A DNA stretch of 64,000 nt, from positions 500,287 through 564,286 of the forward strand of contig BCIV01000002.1 of assembly GCA_001600055.1 (NCBI GenBank), given 5' to 3'. Shown piece after piece: positions 37,670 to 52,946 of this stretch (the first letter of the stretch is position 1; each line of letters opens with the position of its first letter). The notes under the pieces are model-generated. The model was not told the origin of the DNA. It saw only the letters and a program-made list of their open reading frames with translations, and did not search any database. This stretch comes from Filobasidium wieringae. Lineage: Eukaryota > Basidiomycota > Tremellomycetes > Filobasidiales > Filobasidiaceae. Position numbers and translations under genes: made by a program.

Positions 37670-40600
37670 TTATTTGGCCTGGGCGTATCTATCGAAAGTC
37701 TGCGTAGCACGAGTATCAGAGTCAAGTCGACAGCTGCACTTTTTCTGACTTACATTCGCTTTCGCATATTGCGTGTAGCCTAAAACACCAGCCGTCTGAG
37801 TCGCATCCTTACCCTTGGATGCACCTATACCCGCCTTTTCTGCAAAGAGTAGAGTCTCGACCGGTGCTTTACGACCTTCACCGCCTAGCCCGAGTCCGGA
37901 TCCCTCTGTCCAGCCCATCTTCTTCAATAATTGATTACCTTTATTAGTATGGTCCTCTCCGGGAGCAGGCCCTGGGACGGGTGGTGGCGGAGGCGGCGTA
38001 GGTGCGCGGGCGAATTTGCGCGCAGGAGCGGTACGGACCTCCTCTGGAAGAGGCATTGAAGGCTGATTAAACACTTGTCTACGTTCCGCCGCCCTGTCTC
38101 GATAAGAGGGGCCTGCAGGAACCTCTATTGTTGCAGCCGGACGTGCGATGGAAGCGTATCGTCCTTTACCGGCCTCGCAAATTGCCGGGTCTGCCAGATT
38201 TTTCTGCAGATCGGCGAATTTCACGCATGGGTAGTGGCGAGCGATGAGAAAAGACAGCAGATTAGTCAAAACTGCGCTTTAGTAATTACACAATACTCCT
38301 CTCAGAGGTGGTGCAATCAGATGGGTAACGAAATCGATGCGAGCCTTGTGAAGTTCCGAAGCGTTGCAATGCCTTCCGAGTATATCCAGAGACTTGAACT
38401 GCCGCTGGCAGAGTAAACAAGCCATCTTTGCGACGTCCCTGTAATCGAAATCTTCAGGTCCCGGGGAGACTGAGGGAGAAGGTGCCTGGAAATCGATTGA
38501 TTCGGGAATCAAGTCAATACTAGCGGGTGGGAGGGTATGTCGTTTTTGACACAGGAAAAGAAATGTACGCTTGCGCTTGCCACAGTACGTCTGAATCCGA
38601 CTGGTGTTGCATTCACACCAGCATTACTGATTGTATTGCCGGAAGCTTTCGCTTGGTTTTGAGCTAGGTCTGCTTTCAGTTCGCCTTGTCGCGTCTGCCA
38701 CTTGGATATATTAGATGCCATCTGTAAAAGGGTCGAATCGCAGATTAGCATTCATCATGCATGGAAACGTACCGCTGTAGTAGTCAGCTTACCTTTTTAT
38801 GCGACCCCAGCGCAGGTACGACATGCTTGCTCCGGCCTGGATAGCCTATCGTAACGCAACGAGTAACTATCTACACGAATCTCATTCAATTTCGGACGTG
38901 CTCACTCTTGGAGGGGAGAGCCGTCAATTCATCATCATCTTCCGTCTCGCCAAGTACATTAGCCGGTGATCCTGTAGCAAATAGAGGGGGATTGAATGAG
39001 TGCGGTGAGCTTGCATGTACTGGCATTGTGTATCAAAGCCTACCGCTTATCGCTATTGCGTTTGCTATCGGCGCGCCGTTCACTGATAAAGGAACCATAA
39101 CATCCTCCCTCTCCTTCTTCTTTGTAAAGCCGGCTTTGAGGGGCTGCAGCTTGATCCCACCTGCACTTCGATCTAGAAGAGCTGGAGCAGCGGTCTCCGC
39201 TATCTCCTTTTTCCCTCGGCTCCGAGCCATAGCATCTTCATTGGGGACGATCAGGCTCTGTAGGTACGACTTGAGATTCTCTTCCAGATCCCCGCCAACC
39301 TTGATCTCGCTAGCTCCCAACCAATCATCACGGTGTTTGACCCAGTTCGTAGTATTCCCAAGTCCTCCGGTGGAAGTCCCATGGATCAGCCAGTTTGTCT
39401 GAGCGGGAGGTTTTCCTTCTTCGCCAGCCTCAACAAATGCCTCAGGATTAGCGAACGAGCAAGCCACTGGTCGGCTTCTGACAACGAATCCGACCGGCTG
39501 TGCAATTCGGGATAACAAGTGAGCAAGTAAGGCCGAAGCTAGTTCCGTTGAAGCAAGCTCGACAAAGGCAAGACCACATGAACTTTTGCTATTTCGATGC
39601 CTAATCAATACCACCCGCATGATTGCTGGTCTCCCGTCCATGATCGGAGCCTTAGATGCTACACTCGAAGCTCCAGCAAGACGGACGATTTCGGCTCCGA
39701 GTCGATCACGTAGGTCCTCTTGGGAAGTCTCAGAGTCCAGTCCTCGGATGAAGAGGACTCGGTTTCCGTTCCCGGGAGGGCCGATATCGCGCACACCGTC
39801 GTTTCTGCCTCGCTCATAATCCCTAGAGCTGGACGAGTTTCCAGCTGAGAAATCGATCTTCAGAGACATCGGCAAGCAACCTGGACATAGGGGCGGTACC
39901 TGCAGGTGAGGTCCGCTAGAATATCAGCAGGATAAGCATCAGCCATATGCGAACTTGCGTCTGATCGAGATAGCTTACTATTTGTAGACAAATTCGCTTG
40001 CACTGGCGACACTCGCGAACAACGCAAATCCAAAGCCTCTTGATTGCCCTGTCGTCCTGTCTCTGACAATGGTGAAAGAGTCTAGAGCAAGATTGAATGG
40101 TTCCGCTCGGAAATATGTCAATATCTGTCCATTAGGTACTTGATCAGCGTCTCGCTCCAACGTTGAGAAACGGACATTCATGTGCAGGTACTCACGATCT
40201 CCTCCTCGAGATTCAAGTCGAGGCCTAGGAAAATCACGTCTCTCGCTGGTTCTGAAGGAGGTCTTCCATGATCATGTGCACCCTCCGTCTCTCCTCCTTG
40301 ATAGGATGCTTCATATCCAGCTGGTTGGGCTTGCGAGTACTGGTGTTGAGCGTAGGGGTTCGGTCCTGTGGCGCTCAAGAGATGCTGATTGGATTGAGGA
40401 GGTCCTCCATATCCATATGATTGCTAAAGTGGATGTTATCAGCTCCTTTCAAGACGAACCTGTGTTGTAAAATTCACCAACCTCAAACTCAGCAATATCA
40501 TGCTCTCTTTCCCATCTTGGTTCAGCTTGTGCAAGAGGTTTGCTTGCAGTTTCCGAAAACATATCACTCGTCATGCCCGCAACAGGAGTTTCCTTACGCG

Positions 40601-40994
40601 TTGGTCTCTCCGCTATATGAGGAAATTCGAAAGTCGAATGAAGATATTGGCGGACCACTGATCACAGGTGTGACTTACGCTGGTATGCATCGTGATCGTA
40701 CTTCCGAGGGGCTGGAATCCTTTCTTCATCTTCATACGGGTCGATAGGCTTCTGAGCGGATCTCATGGGACTTCGGCTTCGAGATGATCTCCTGTACCGT
40801 GCATCTTGAGGCACTTCCCGTCCGTCTCTTGCGGCGTATCGTTCGTCAACGTAGGAGCCTCTTGAGGGAATACCTCGGTCGTGATACCGGTCACGGTCAT
40901 CGTACCGGTTAACTCTTCGAAAGTCGTCAGGGCTTCTTGAACGTCTGGGGCGAGCAAAACCCGGTTTCACAGGTCTACTTGGTAAGCCAGACAT
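37670..40994 (-). CDS. RBM5/RBM10-like splicing factor (RRMs, C2H2 finger, G-patch)
   Basis: Start MSGLPSRPVKPGFARPRRSR at 40994, followed by an Arg/Ser/Asp-rich region typical of spliceosomal proteins. RRM1 reads RDVIFLGLDLNLEEEIV, then ALDSFTIVRDRTTGQSRGFG with FALF as RNP1. RRM2 reads NRVLFIRGLDSETSQEDLRD, and CGLAFVELASTELASALLAH follows. The C-terminal part has a C2H2 finger (MACLLCQRQFKSLDILGRHC then HKA) and a G-patch (NQLLKKMGWTEGSGLGLGGE), ending near FDRYAQAK. This order matches RBM5/RBM10, which act in the A-complex of the spliceosome and regulate exon choice; the G-patch would stimulate a DEAH helicase. The RanBP2-type finger and OCRE domain of animal RBM5 were not seen. Many short introns are present. 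Confidence 0.88.
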
Positions 40995-41287
40995 CTTCCG
41001 GTATATCGCAAGATCGGACTCTAAACGGTGAATGCCTGATGAACAGGAGACAACCAGTCAAGCTGGCCAGGCATGCCAGGCAAGATAGGAGTCAAGTAAA
41101 TAGGTCAAGATATCGGCTTTCAGTGGTTGATAACAGCAATGATTTCACACAATCACACGTGTCATTTTCTGTAATCCATTGTGGGAACGATGGCTTTTTG
41201 ATCGCGTCATCACAGGAACCATATTCCGACTGTCCACATCATCAACGTTCCCGCCCAATTCATACATTACAAGCACAGGCATCAGGT
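40995..41287. promoter_or_regulatory. Shared upstream region between RBM5/10-like and lactonase genes
   Basis: The two genes are transcribed divergently from starts 293 bp apart, so this interval must hold both promoters and both leaders. A CACACGTG-type stretch near 41153 (cacacgtgtc) is the only motif that stands out. No TATA box is obvious. Confidence 0.5.
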
Positions 41288-42769
41288 ATGCTCTTCCTCA
41301 CTCGGTTTCTCCTGATTGTATCAATTCTACAATCCATAACTCTCGCTATCCCAATGTCTTCTTCACTACAATTCTTGGTCGGATCAGAGGGTAGCTACGT
41401 GTACACCTTCTCCTTCAACCCCTCTACAAAGTCGCTCGAGCAAGTCGCCAAATCGGGAAACTTTACCACTCCATCCTGGGTAGAACCCAGTCAGAATGCC
41501 GCTTTGAAAGGCAAAGTCTTCTATGCTGCAAGTGAAGAGGGTGGAAAGATTCTTAGTTTAGAGCTTCAGTCTGACGGTACCCTTACCGAGACCGGTTCTG
41601 CACCAACCGGTGGCAGCCCTGCTCATGGTTAGTAATTTTGAGAATTGATATCGATTCCAAGCTGACTCAATCCACGTGCCTTTTCAGTGCATGCTTTGAA
41701 GGATGGATCTGGTGTTGTTGCCACTAACGTGAGCCCCATCAGCTGTTAGCATCAATTTCAAGTTCGCTGAATGTGGGTTTTACGTTCTGTAGTACTTGGG
41801 AGGTTCTGCTGTCTTCATCCCCGTTGATAACTCCACTGGAGCTATCGCTGTGCAAGCGTCTACAATTCAATCAGTCCTTTCCAACGTGACCACCAACGTT
41901 GGGTCCGTCTCCCCTATATTGAAGTTCACTTCTCCCTACTCGAATAAAGGTCCTAATCAAGAGAGGCAGGATGCTAGTCACCCTCACCAGTGTATCGAAG
42001 GATCTGTAAGCTGACCCTTTGGTCTTCATCGCGCGAGAAGGCAACCTGACTAATGTGTCAAAATCAGAACGGGAACTTGTACGTACCGGATCTCGGATCG
42101 GACAGGATCTGGCAGTTGAAGCGTAAAGGCGAGAACGAGTTGGAAATTACTGGAGCTGCAGATGGTCGATCAGGTGTCGGTCCCCGTCACGCTGCTTTGC
42201 ATTCTAACGGTATGTCATGCGTCCTCCGCTCATACGACTACGACTGACGGTATTTAAATTCCCTCACAGGCAAATACCTCTACTTGATCACTGAGCTTGC
42301 TCATGAGGTTTTCATCTACCCTGTCCCATTTGGCGGAGCCGATGTTACTGCCCTCTACCCTGAAGGACCGACCATCACGCCGTCTCAGATTCCTGTCGAG
42401 CTGAAACCCGAAATGACTGCCGGAGAGATCATCCTTCACCCTGTCAATGACCGAGTGCTTTACATCTCGAACCGAGGACAGGTCGATTTGAACGAAAAGA
42501 GCGGACAAGATGCCAAGGGAGATGCCGTTGCCATTGTTACCCTCAACGAAGCTGGTGATCAGATCGAGAACGTCGACATCGTTCCTACGGACATAAACTT
42601 CATCCGTGGTATGAAGATCACCTCGGACGGAAAGTATCTGGGTTTGGTAGGACAGAAGGACGGAAAGGTTGCTGTTTACGAGACCGGAGGAAAGTACGGA
42701 GAGAAGATTGAATTGGTTGCCAAAGTTGATGCTGGCTTGAACCAGCCTACCGATGTTACCTGGATTTAG
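41288..42769 (+). CDS. Secreted lactonase-type seven-bladed beta-propeller protein
   Basis: Belongs to the 6-phosphogluconolactonase/muconate-cyclase propeller family. The first about 20 residues (TRFLLIVSILQSITLAIP) form a signal peptide, then SSLQFLVGSEGSYVYTFSFN begins blade one. Later blades read KGKVFYAASEEGGKILSLEL, NLYVPDLGSDRIWQLKRKGE, GPRHAALHSNGKYLYLITEL, EIILHPVNDRVLYISNRGQ, and DINFIRGMKITSDGKYLGLV, ending NQPTDVTWI. The blade spacing and the GPRH.A.H.NGKYLY block are family hallmarks. Several introns interrupt the N-terminal third. The substrate is not predictable; a secreted lactone hydrolase or sugar-lactone binding role is an inference. A start at the internal MSSSLQF would remove the signal peptide. 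Confidence 0.88.
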
Positions 42770-43152
42770 ATGCAAATCCCAAAGTTTAGACAAAGTCGAC
42801 GATGTATCAAACTTTGAGACCATGAAGCAATGAAATCAGTGTTCCAACATAGCCTCCTGAAAACCAGCTGAGCCATGTTGCAATTGCCACTTGCCACTTA
42901 CCTGGAGAGGCCCCTTGTGGCTCGACTATGCGCATACATACACGTCGCTTCCATCATTATTCGCTGACTCAGCCATTACGGTTCCGCGGCGCTGATAGAT
43001 CAGTTGTTGCCATTTCGATCTTACTTTATCGCTTTCTCGAATTTCTCGAATATTGATAGACCCTACACGATTTCTTCTCCTTAATTCGTACTGAGGGACC
43101 CAATAAGCGTATCTGAGTGAAGGAATAATTTCGACTCCGAGGATCAAACAAA
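42770..43152. other. Interval between lactonase and PHF5A genes
   Basis: Presumed terminator of the lactonase gene and promoter of PHF5A. The minus-strand open frame that overlaps it (42926-43228) crosses the PHF5A start exons and has no family features. Nothing else was seen. Confidence 0.4.
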
Positions 43153-43932
43153 ATGGTGAGCCCTCGACGCAAGCCTTATGTACTCGGTCACGAAACTGAC
43201 CAACACATTCACATAGTCCAAACATCATCCCGGTAAGATCAACAAATACTGATGCAGCGTGGAATCCAGCTGAATCGATTCCCTGTTACGATTTTTCCTA
43301 CAAATTCATAGATCTAATCATGTGCCGCCGACAGCCAGGAATAGGTTCGTCCGGCTGATAACTAGCTCGAATACATTATGTAACTCACTGACATGAATTC
43401 CTGTACTTTCAAATTGTATAGCTATTGGCCGAATGTGCGAAAAATGTGATGGAAAATGGTGAGTCCATAGTGTGTATATCTCATGGTGACCTCTCCCCGC
43501 TGACTTCGCATACATGACTCTTGCCCATCATTCAGCCCTATATGTGACTCTTATGTGCGGCCTATGACTTTGGTACGGATATGTGACGATTGCAGTTGTG
43601 AGTCAATGTTGAGACCATAGTAGTTGAACTTGGAAACGTCGCTGACAATGATGTTTTGCTTGACTCGCGCCTCTGGTGTGATCAGTCGGATCATATGCTG
43701 GAAGGTGCATCGTGTGTGGTTCCCACGGAATCTCCAACGCCTATTACTGCACAGAATGTACTAGACTGGAGAAAGACAGGGACGGCTGCCCGAAGATTGT
43801 TAACCTTGGAGCGAGTCGAACGGATGCGCACTACGAGAGGCAAAAACTTGGGTACTTGGTTGTTTTTGATTTATTTGCGATAAGATCGCTGATTTTCCCT
43901 TCCTTCCATCACATAGGTTCAAGAAGGGCTAG
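43153..43932 (+). CDS. RDS3: PHF5A/RDS3, SF3b subunit
   Basis: Small zinc-finger knot protein of the SF3b complex in U2 snRNP, needed for branch-site recognition and spliceosome assembly. Seven exons were resolved: 43153-43155, 43217-43232, 43312-43344, 43422-43458, 43536-43597, 43686-43851 and 43917-43932, totalling 333 nt and exactly the usual 110 residues. The protein reads [63 protein letters not shown] and [19 protein letters not shown], ending KKG. All zinc-binding cysteine pairs are present. The first coding exon is the ATG alone and the next has 16 nt. Gene splitting is extreme for so short and conserved a protein. Confidence 0.96.
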
Positions 43933-44499
43933 CGTTTTGTGATATCGGTCGGGATCTGGCAGTCGAGATTTCGACTATGTACCATGGATTGTATCGCTCA
44001 TATTATATTATGCAGCACGGGCAGCTCTGGCGATGGTGCCCAGCAAAGCTCCTTTCGACGGAGCGTTGTATTTTGTTCGAGACACTCCGTCTTCAATCCG
44101 TCAGCCGGGGTGAGCTGTTTGTCGCCCACCTCATACTTCTGCCATTGTTTCAGGATGTCTATCCTTCCGGCAGTCTGATAACTGCCCCAACCTTGTCAAC
44201 GTCACATAGTCCTCTGATACTTAGGGATGTTCATTCTCGACCGGGTCCTTCCAACGGTCAACGGAGAATCACCAGTAGTGACCAAAGATCACGGCTCTTA
44301 GGCATTGCGTGCGCGTCGCCTCCAAGAGGGATCTGCGATCGATGGCCATGAATATGTTGAAGTCGCAAAGTTACGGCGATTATCGTGCGTCCATGTTCCT
44401 TCTGACCATCTCGACGATCCGAACTTGCGCATTGGACGAACGGACTCTGTACCATTCAACAGTGATACCCAGACATAATTTAGAGATTGAATTGGTCCC
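43933..44499. other. Interval between PHF5A and YME1
   Basis: About 570 bp in which open frames occur in several overlapping registers (the longest 43977-44351 on plus), but none has a domain, a splice logic or an initiator context. It is read as the 3' flank of PHF5A and the promoter of YME1. Confidence 0.35.
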
Positions 44500-47611
<3,112 letters not shown>

Positions 47612-47780
47612 TTGTCATACGCTTGACAGTGAAACCTCGGTTGTATCCTTCAAGAACTGCTCACACAGACTGCTTAAAGGCTGTTCATTGATTATATGCA
47701 TGGCTGGAATGGCTACAACGTTGTTTTGCGTTTCGTATGGTATGATCGTAAGAGTCGTAATGTGTTGCATGAATATGCAA

Positions 47781-49412
47781 CTAGCGTGGCTTAGTCAGAT
47801 TGGCGAGGAACTCTCGATGCTCGTTTTGAGCTCGTGGTAGACCTGCTAAGCTTCGCTCGACATTGAAGATTCGAGTGTCCTGGCTACTTGTGTACTGCTT
47901 ATCCTTTTCCCATTGGGCATCCAGGACCGCTCGCAGCACGTCAAATCTCTTCTCAGTGGTGGCCTTCAACTCCGCAACTACTGTTTTATATCCCCTTTCC
48001 ATCTCATCCAACTTCGCTATGATGGCAGCCATGTCTCCTTTGGCAGATAGCTCAACCGTCTCTATGCGATCGTTCGCAGCTTTCAAGGTTTCTTGCATGG
48101 TCCGTATCGACTCCTGAAGGCCATCGCGTTCGCGCTTCCGGGCGGCCCTCTCGAGCTTGAGCTGCTTCTCCACGTCTGTCCGTGCTTCCTGTTCCTTGAC
48201 CAGATCCTCTATGATATCTCCAACCAACCCTTCGACGATGCTAATAGCGTCTTCCACCCCAGAGATCCTTCCATCTCTTTCTGCAAGTCGCTGTACAGCA
48301 CGTCGCTTCTTCTCTTCATCGATGACGGGCGTCGTAGGAGCCGGGGATGGAGCGGGCTTCGCCAAGAGACGTCTGAACAGGTCCGGTAGCTTGTTCAAAA
48401 AGACTTCATGTTTCACATATTTCGTCTCGATTTCCTGCAACCTTGTCTCCAGCACCTTATATAGTCGATCGTCCCTCTCGCCAATCGAGACTGGATCCGA
48501 ATCGGGCTTGAAAGCTTGTAGGAACTGCATCAAGGTGTCGATATAGGCTTTAAGATTTTTCCCTCTCGCATTTCTAGCGGCCTGTACTTCCGCTGTCTTA
48601 AGTTGGACCCGAGCCTCGTGCTGGGCTAGGAGACCTTTGTCTGTAGGTCGAACCGATTCGATAAATTCCAAATCCTCGATGAGCTTGTTCATCTTTTCCG
48701 TGCTCTTGGTCAGGTGTAAGAAATCGCTATCAGGATGTTCAAATTTGAGTCGCGCAGAGGGCAAAACGGTATATACGGACACTCACCGAGCATGCAATCT
48801 TGCAGCTTGTTCCAATACGGATTGTCTCTTCTCCTTGTTTTCCTCCATTGAAGAGGATCTGGACTTTGATACTGCAGCAGTGTCTCGTTCGGTAGATTTG
48901 TTGGTGGATTCGACATCCATCAGACCAAGATCGTTGCTAGGTGTAGATTGCATGGTGGGTCGAGGTAAGGTAGCGGGGGGCGGAAGGATACCTGAAGGTG
49001 AAGGAAGAGATTCTTTTCCAGGTACATCATCTCCGTTGACTTTTGTTTTCTCAAGCTGCGCGTGCGGTCCAGGCAAAGCCTTGTATGCGGGCTTGGGCGT
49101 TGTTGTTGCCGATCCTGTTCCAAAGCCACCGTCCAACTTCGACCTTTTATGCGCAGCATCCACAGACGCTGTCCTGGTCCTCTTTCTGGGCGAGTTGGAT
49201 GTCTCTCTCAACTCGTTCAAGTGAGGTGGGGGCGATCTCTGAAAATTGTCCAGCCGGTCGCGGGGTTTAGGGGGAGGAAAGCTGGTCTGCGAAGACTCTC
49301 GAGACCAACTCGATGGCTGTGGCGGTCTGCCGATTTCCCCATAAGCTGTCCTACTTCCTGACATCTTCGAACGCTGTGCCCACCCGATAAATTTAGCTGT
49401 GGCCGTAGACAT
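47781..49412 (-). CDS. Coiled-coil protein of unknown function
   Basis: Two exons (49412-48787 and 48726-47781) give 523 residues. The N-terminal 200 are disordered and rich in Ser, Pro, Arg and Lys, with a basic cluster SPRKRTRTASVDAAHKRSKL that looks like a nuclear signal. The C-terminal 310 residues are strongly helical with heptad-like charge patterns (QLKLERAARKRERDGLQESI, RIETVELSAKGDMAAIIAKL). Serine-rich linkers and a proline stretch (KPAPSPAPTTPV) separate the coils. I do not recognise the family; nuclear envelope, transcription or splicing roles would all be guesses. It is divergent from the tubulin cofactor B gene with 361 bp between starts. A second ATG at 49364 (MSGSRTAYGE) could also be used. 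Confidence 0.8.
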
Positions 49413-49773
49413 TGTAGTATCTGTTAGCGACAGCCGGGCGGTTTTCGATATTGGTAATTTACTAACCGTTTACAGTGCCCTTGAAACCTCCCAACCGGGA
49501 CTTATAAAGCTGTTTTGACACCCCTTTGAATGATATAGCCTGTGGGTGTCTCTTGGTTCTAGAAAGGGACGGGTCTCGAAGATATAAAGGGCACTTTCCC
49601 TTTGTTGATACGAGCTCGGTAAGTAGGACATCGTCCCGTATCTGAAAACGAATATGCGCTCCGATGTTATTGATGTCAGTCAACGAGTCCGTAGGTAGAT
49701 TCTCAAAGGGTCAGATCTCCGTACGACCTGCCAACTTCCGACTTCCGACATCTTCATCTGTCTCTCCAAAAGC
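49413..49773. promoter_or_regulatory. Shared upstream region of coiled-coil and cofactor B genes
   Basis: Divergent starts lie 361 bp apart, so both promoters are here. No TATA-like element or clear repeat stands out. Minus-strand open frames inside it are short and unsupported. Confidence 0.45.
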
Positions 49774-50779
49774 ATGTCACTAAAAATATTCCTTCGTAGT
49801 CCCGATACGTTTGGGGAACGTCGGTTCGACTCGGAGACCACGATCGAGACGCTCAAGGTGGGTATCCCTTCAAACGAGAAGGCCAGGAATCTAACGGTTG
49901 AATCAGTTTGATAGTACAAATTAGAGACTATCACTGGGATCCCATCCACTTACCAGAAATTGGCTCTTTACCACGATGTCGAGAGTGCAGAAGCTTTGGG
50001 AAGCCCTATCAGTCTAATGGAAGATGGGTCCAAAACCTTGCGAGATTATGGTGTCCAGGAATGGCAGTGTATAGATGTAGGTCTAAAATCTTATAGCCTT
50101 CTAGTTTCTGCCCGTTCACAAACTTAAGCCCTCCGTCCTCACTAGGTAGCAAATACGGATCCATCGGCTCGAGCGGGTGGAGACTATACGGACGTTTCTC
50201 AAGTCGAGAAATTCGAACTGACACAAGAGGAATACGAAAAACGGACTGGTCAGTTTAGTATTTTTCTACTGAAGAGATCGCTTGTGCCCACTGAAACGTC
50301 GTTCCTGCTCTCATAGATACGGTCTTACAAGATCTCAAATCCCGTTCATTAGGTCGCTTCGCACCTACAGCCTCGTCGATCCCGTCGACTGCGGTAGAAC
50401 ATGTTCGTAAACCTGATCAGGTAGTCGGCGCGAGATGTATACTTCTGTCCGAAACTGCACCTCATGTCACGGAGACTACAGACAGACGGGGAAGGATCGC
50501 GTTTGTCGGACCGACTGCATTTGGCGACGGAGTTGGAGAATGGATTGGAGTCGAGCTAGATGAGCCGACTGGGAAGAACAATGGAACGTGAGCCAAGATC
50601 AAGCTATCTTGAATAAAGTTCGATGCTGATGTACCCCAATCGGTAGCGTTGCGGGAACGACATACTTTGCCTGTGCGCCTGCAAGAGGGATATTCGTCCG
50701 ACCTGAAAGAGTACAGGTAGGTAACTACCCAGAGATAGATGAATTTGCAGATATGGTGGACTCGGAGGACGAGTTGTAG
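49774..50779 (+). CDS. ALF1: Tubulin-folding cofactor B (TBCB/ALF1)
   Basis: Binds alpha-tubulin released from the chaperonin and passes it to cofactor E during heterodimer assembly. The N-terminal ubiquitin-like domain reads MSLKIFLRSPDTFGERRFDS, then GIPSTYQKLALYHD and SKTLRDYGVQEWQCIDV. A middle segment (KFELTQEEYEKRT) precedes the CAP-Gly domain: VGARCILLSETAP, RRGRIAFVGPTAFGDGVGEW, IGVELDEPTGKNNGTVAGTT, YFACAPARGIFVRPERVQVG. The C-terminus ends MVDSEDEL, an acidic tail like the EEY/DEL ends that regulate cofactor B. About six introns. Confidence 0.95.
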
Positions 50780-51320
50780 CTTATATTTCGGTCGTATCGC
50801 AACAATCTATGTGTATAGTTCCTCACATGATGATGATATCAAGCAAAATTCATCATCAGTTAGCATGAAGTTAGGCACCTGGTCATGAAGTCACTCGACC
50901 AATCTTTGTTAACGCTACTACTCAAGTAATGATGCGACTAAGCGTACGGCGACCCGACTAAGTCTTGAGCGGTGATGATTTTATTTGCACGCATATCCCT
51001 TTGATTGTCACTTCCTTGACTGTCGAAACTCCTACAAAATCATTCTGCCTTCACGATCTTGATTGTCCGCGTATCTAAGAACTGCTATCGAAGTCTTATA
51101 CCCACTCCTTGACCATTTACCCTCTGCCTGCTACATGGTACCATTTATTGTCGTGTTTGCGGCAATCCGAGCATCTGAAACACCAAGGTGGATATACCCG
51201 ATTAGCAAAGCATTACCTAACCGTCGCATGTCCTTGGTCTCTGTTCTTTATCTATTGATATGTCGGAACAGTCACCGACTACGGCAGGTGTGCTATTATC
51301 ACAAGAAACCAGTCGCCTCG
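50780..51320. other. Interval before the CCDC130-like gene
   Basis: Holds the 3' flank of cofactor B and the 5' leader/promoter of the next gene. The leader frame is open upstream of the chosen start (back to about 51063) with hydrophobic residues that the family lacks, so it is taken as untranslated. No other feature seen. Confidence 0.4.
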
Positions 51321-52622
51321 ATGCAAGGTTTCAATAAATACTATCCCCCAGACTATGATTCGAGGCAGACCTCGTCCTTGAACAGCTACCGGGGCGTCCA
51401 CGCTTTGGGAGTACGAGCGAAAGATATCGACAAGGGAATTCTAGTCGTCCGGTCAGTTCTAAAGCCTTTTTCATGAGATGGATGGATTATCAGGATCTTA
51501 ACTTTTGCTTGATGGTATCATCTTTTGGGTCAACAGGTTCGAGCTTCCCTTTAATATATGGTGCGGACATTGCAATGCAAGTCGATTGGCGTTACTCTTA
51601 CCGTTCCCGGACGTCGACTGATTGTCCTCTTTCTGCCAATCGATCTAGTCACATCTAGGTGCAGGAGTACGATATAATGCCCAGAAGCGCAAGGTTGGAG
51701 CATACTATACGACGCCAATCTACGCATTTCGATGTAAATGTCATTTATGTTCAGGATGGTTTGAGATCAGGACGGATCCCAAGGTGAGTTTATCGACATC
51801 TCATCGTCAAGCATTTCTATTGATTTCCTTGACCTATTATTTGACAAAAGAACGCTAAATATGTTGTTGAGGAGGGTGCTCGTGAGCAGATACAGGATTG
51901 GAATCCGGAGGAGAATGGGGGTTACGCCGTGCATGGTGAGTTCCACTGCTTTGGCCAGGTTCAAGTCATCTTCGACTGGATTATTCTGATCTTGCATCAT
52001 AACCCATCTAGAAACGGATAAACCGTCAGCAGCAGATCCACCTGCCGATGCTCTTGCTCAGATAGAAAAGACGACTCAACAAAAGTCCGTCATGCAGACG
52101 GCTTCCGAGCGCTTGGAATCTTTGGAGGCACTATCATACCGCCAAACTTCCGATCCTTATAGCGTATCTCAGCACCTTAGAGCTCACTTACGGAAGGAAA
52201 GGAAAGATGAGAAGAAACAGTTGGCGAGCGATGAGGCCACGCGGAGCAGATTGGGACTTGGGATGACGTTATTACCGCCAGATGCAGAGGAAGGCAAATC
52301 TGAATGGGCTCTGTCATCCTCAAACAAGCCGAAGTCGGGTTCGAAAACTTCCGGTAAACGACCTCTTGGAGAAACCCTCATCAAGAACACGGCCAGGCGG
52401 TATAATCCTTTTGAAAACGCGAACGTTAGGTCTCCGAAACTTGGCAGGGGCAAGACGTCCATAAAGTTTCAAGCAGTACCGTCTAACACTGTTCCTCGAT
52501 CGCTCAATACGGCTACCGAGTCCGCTTTACGGATAGCAACGGATACTGGAACGGGATCTGGAAAGGTAAAGGTTGACAATGCCCTTAGTATCCTGGCGGG
52601 ATATGGTAGTGAGGACGAATAA
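51321..52622 (+). CDS. CCDC130/Yju2-family splicing factor
   Basis: Yju2/Cwc16-family proteins act in the catalytic spliceosome; the CCDC130 branch is the more divergent paralogue. The start is fixed by MQGFNKYYPPDYDSRQTSSL at the exact N-terminus. Next come NSYRGVHALGVRAKDIDKGI with LVVR, then FELPFNIWCGHCNAHI and GVRYNAQKRKVGAYYTTPIY with FRCKCHLC, the two Cys-X2-Cys-type zinc half-sites, and GWFEIRTDPKNAKYVVEEGA. A helical region (TASERLESLEALSYRQTSDP) and a basic, Ser/Lys-rich tail follow, ending ILAGYGSEDE. Introns fall within the conserved N-terminal half and the last exon is long. Assignment to the CCDC130 rather than CCDC94 branch rests on the MQGFNKYYPPDYD start and the long tail. 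Confidence 0.92.
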
Positions 52623-52946
52623 GAGAATTAGATCAAGAGCCGCCTATGCGGGAGACGATGACTTTACTACTGTATTGACAACCTTCAATTTAACTGTATC
52701 CACATAATCATGATACCCCCAACGCTAGAGCAGTCGAGAACGCACCGCGGATTGATCGATCGCCGATGAGCGATTTATGACGTGTTCACGGATCGCATTC
52801 CTCGATCTCGAAGATCTCGAACGAGGAACGAGGCTCAAACCATTCGGAAATCAGAAATCCAGAAACGCATCGAACCTAGCAACTCTGCTCTGCACACTCG
52901 TTACTTACTCAAAGTAACCTCAACCTTGTAGAAAGTACAAACAACA
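52623..52946. other. Interval between CCDC130-like and epimerase genes
   Basis: Presumed terminator and promoter. It contains CGATCGA/CTCGAAGATCTCGA-type short repeats near 52755-52825 and a CA-rich stretch (acaaacaacaatg) directly before the next start, typical of highly expressed fungal leaders. Confidence 0.4.
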
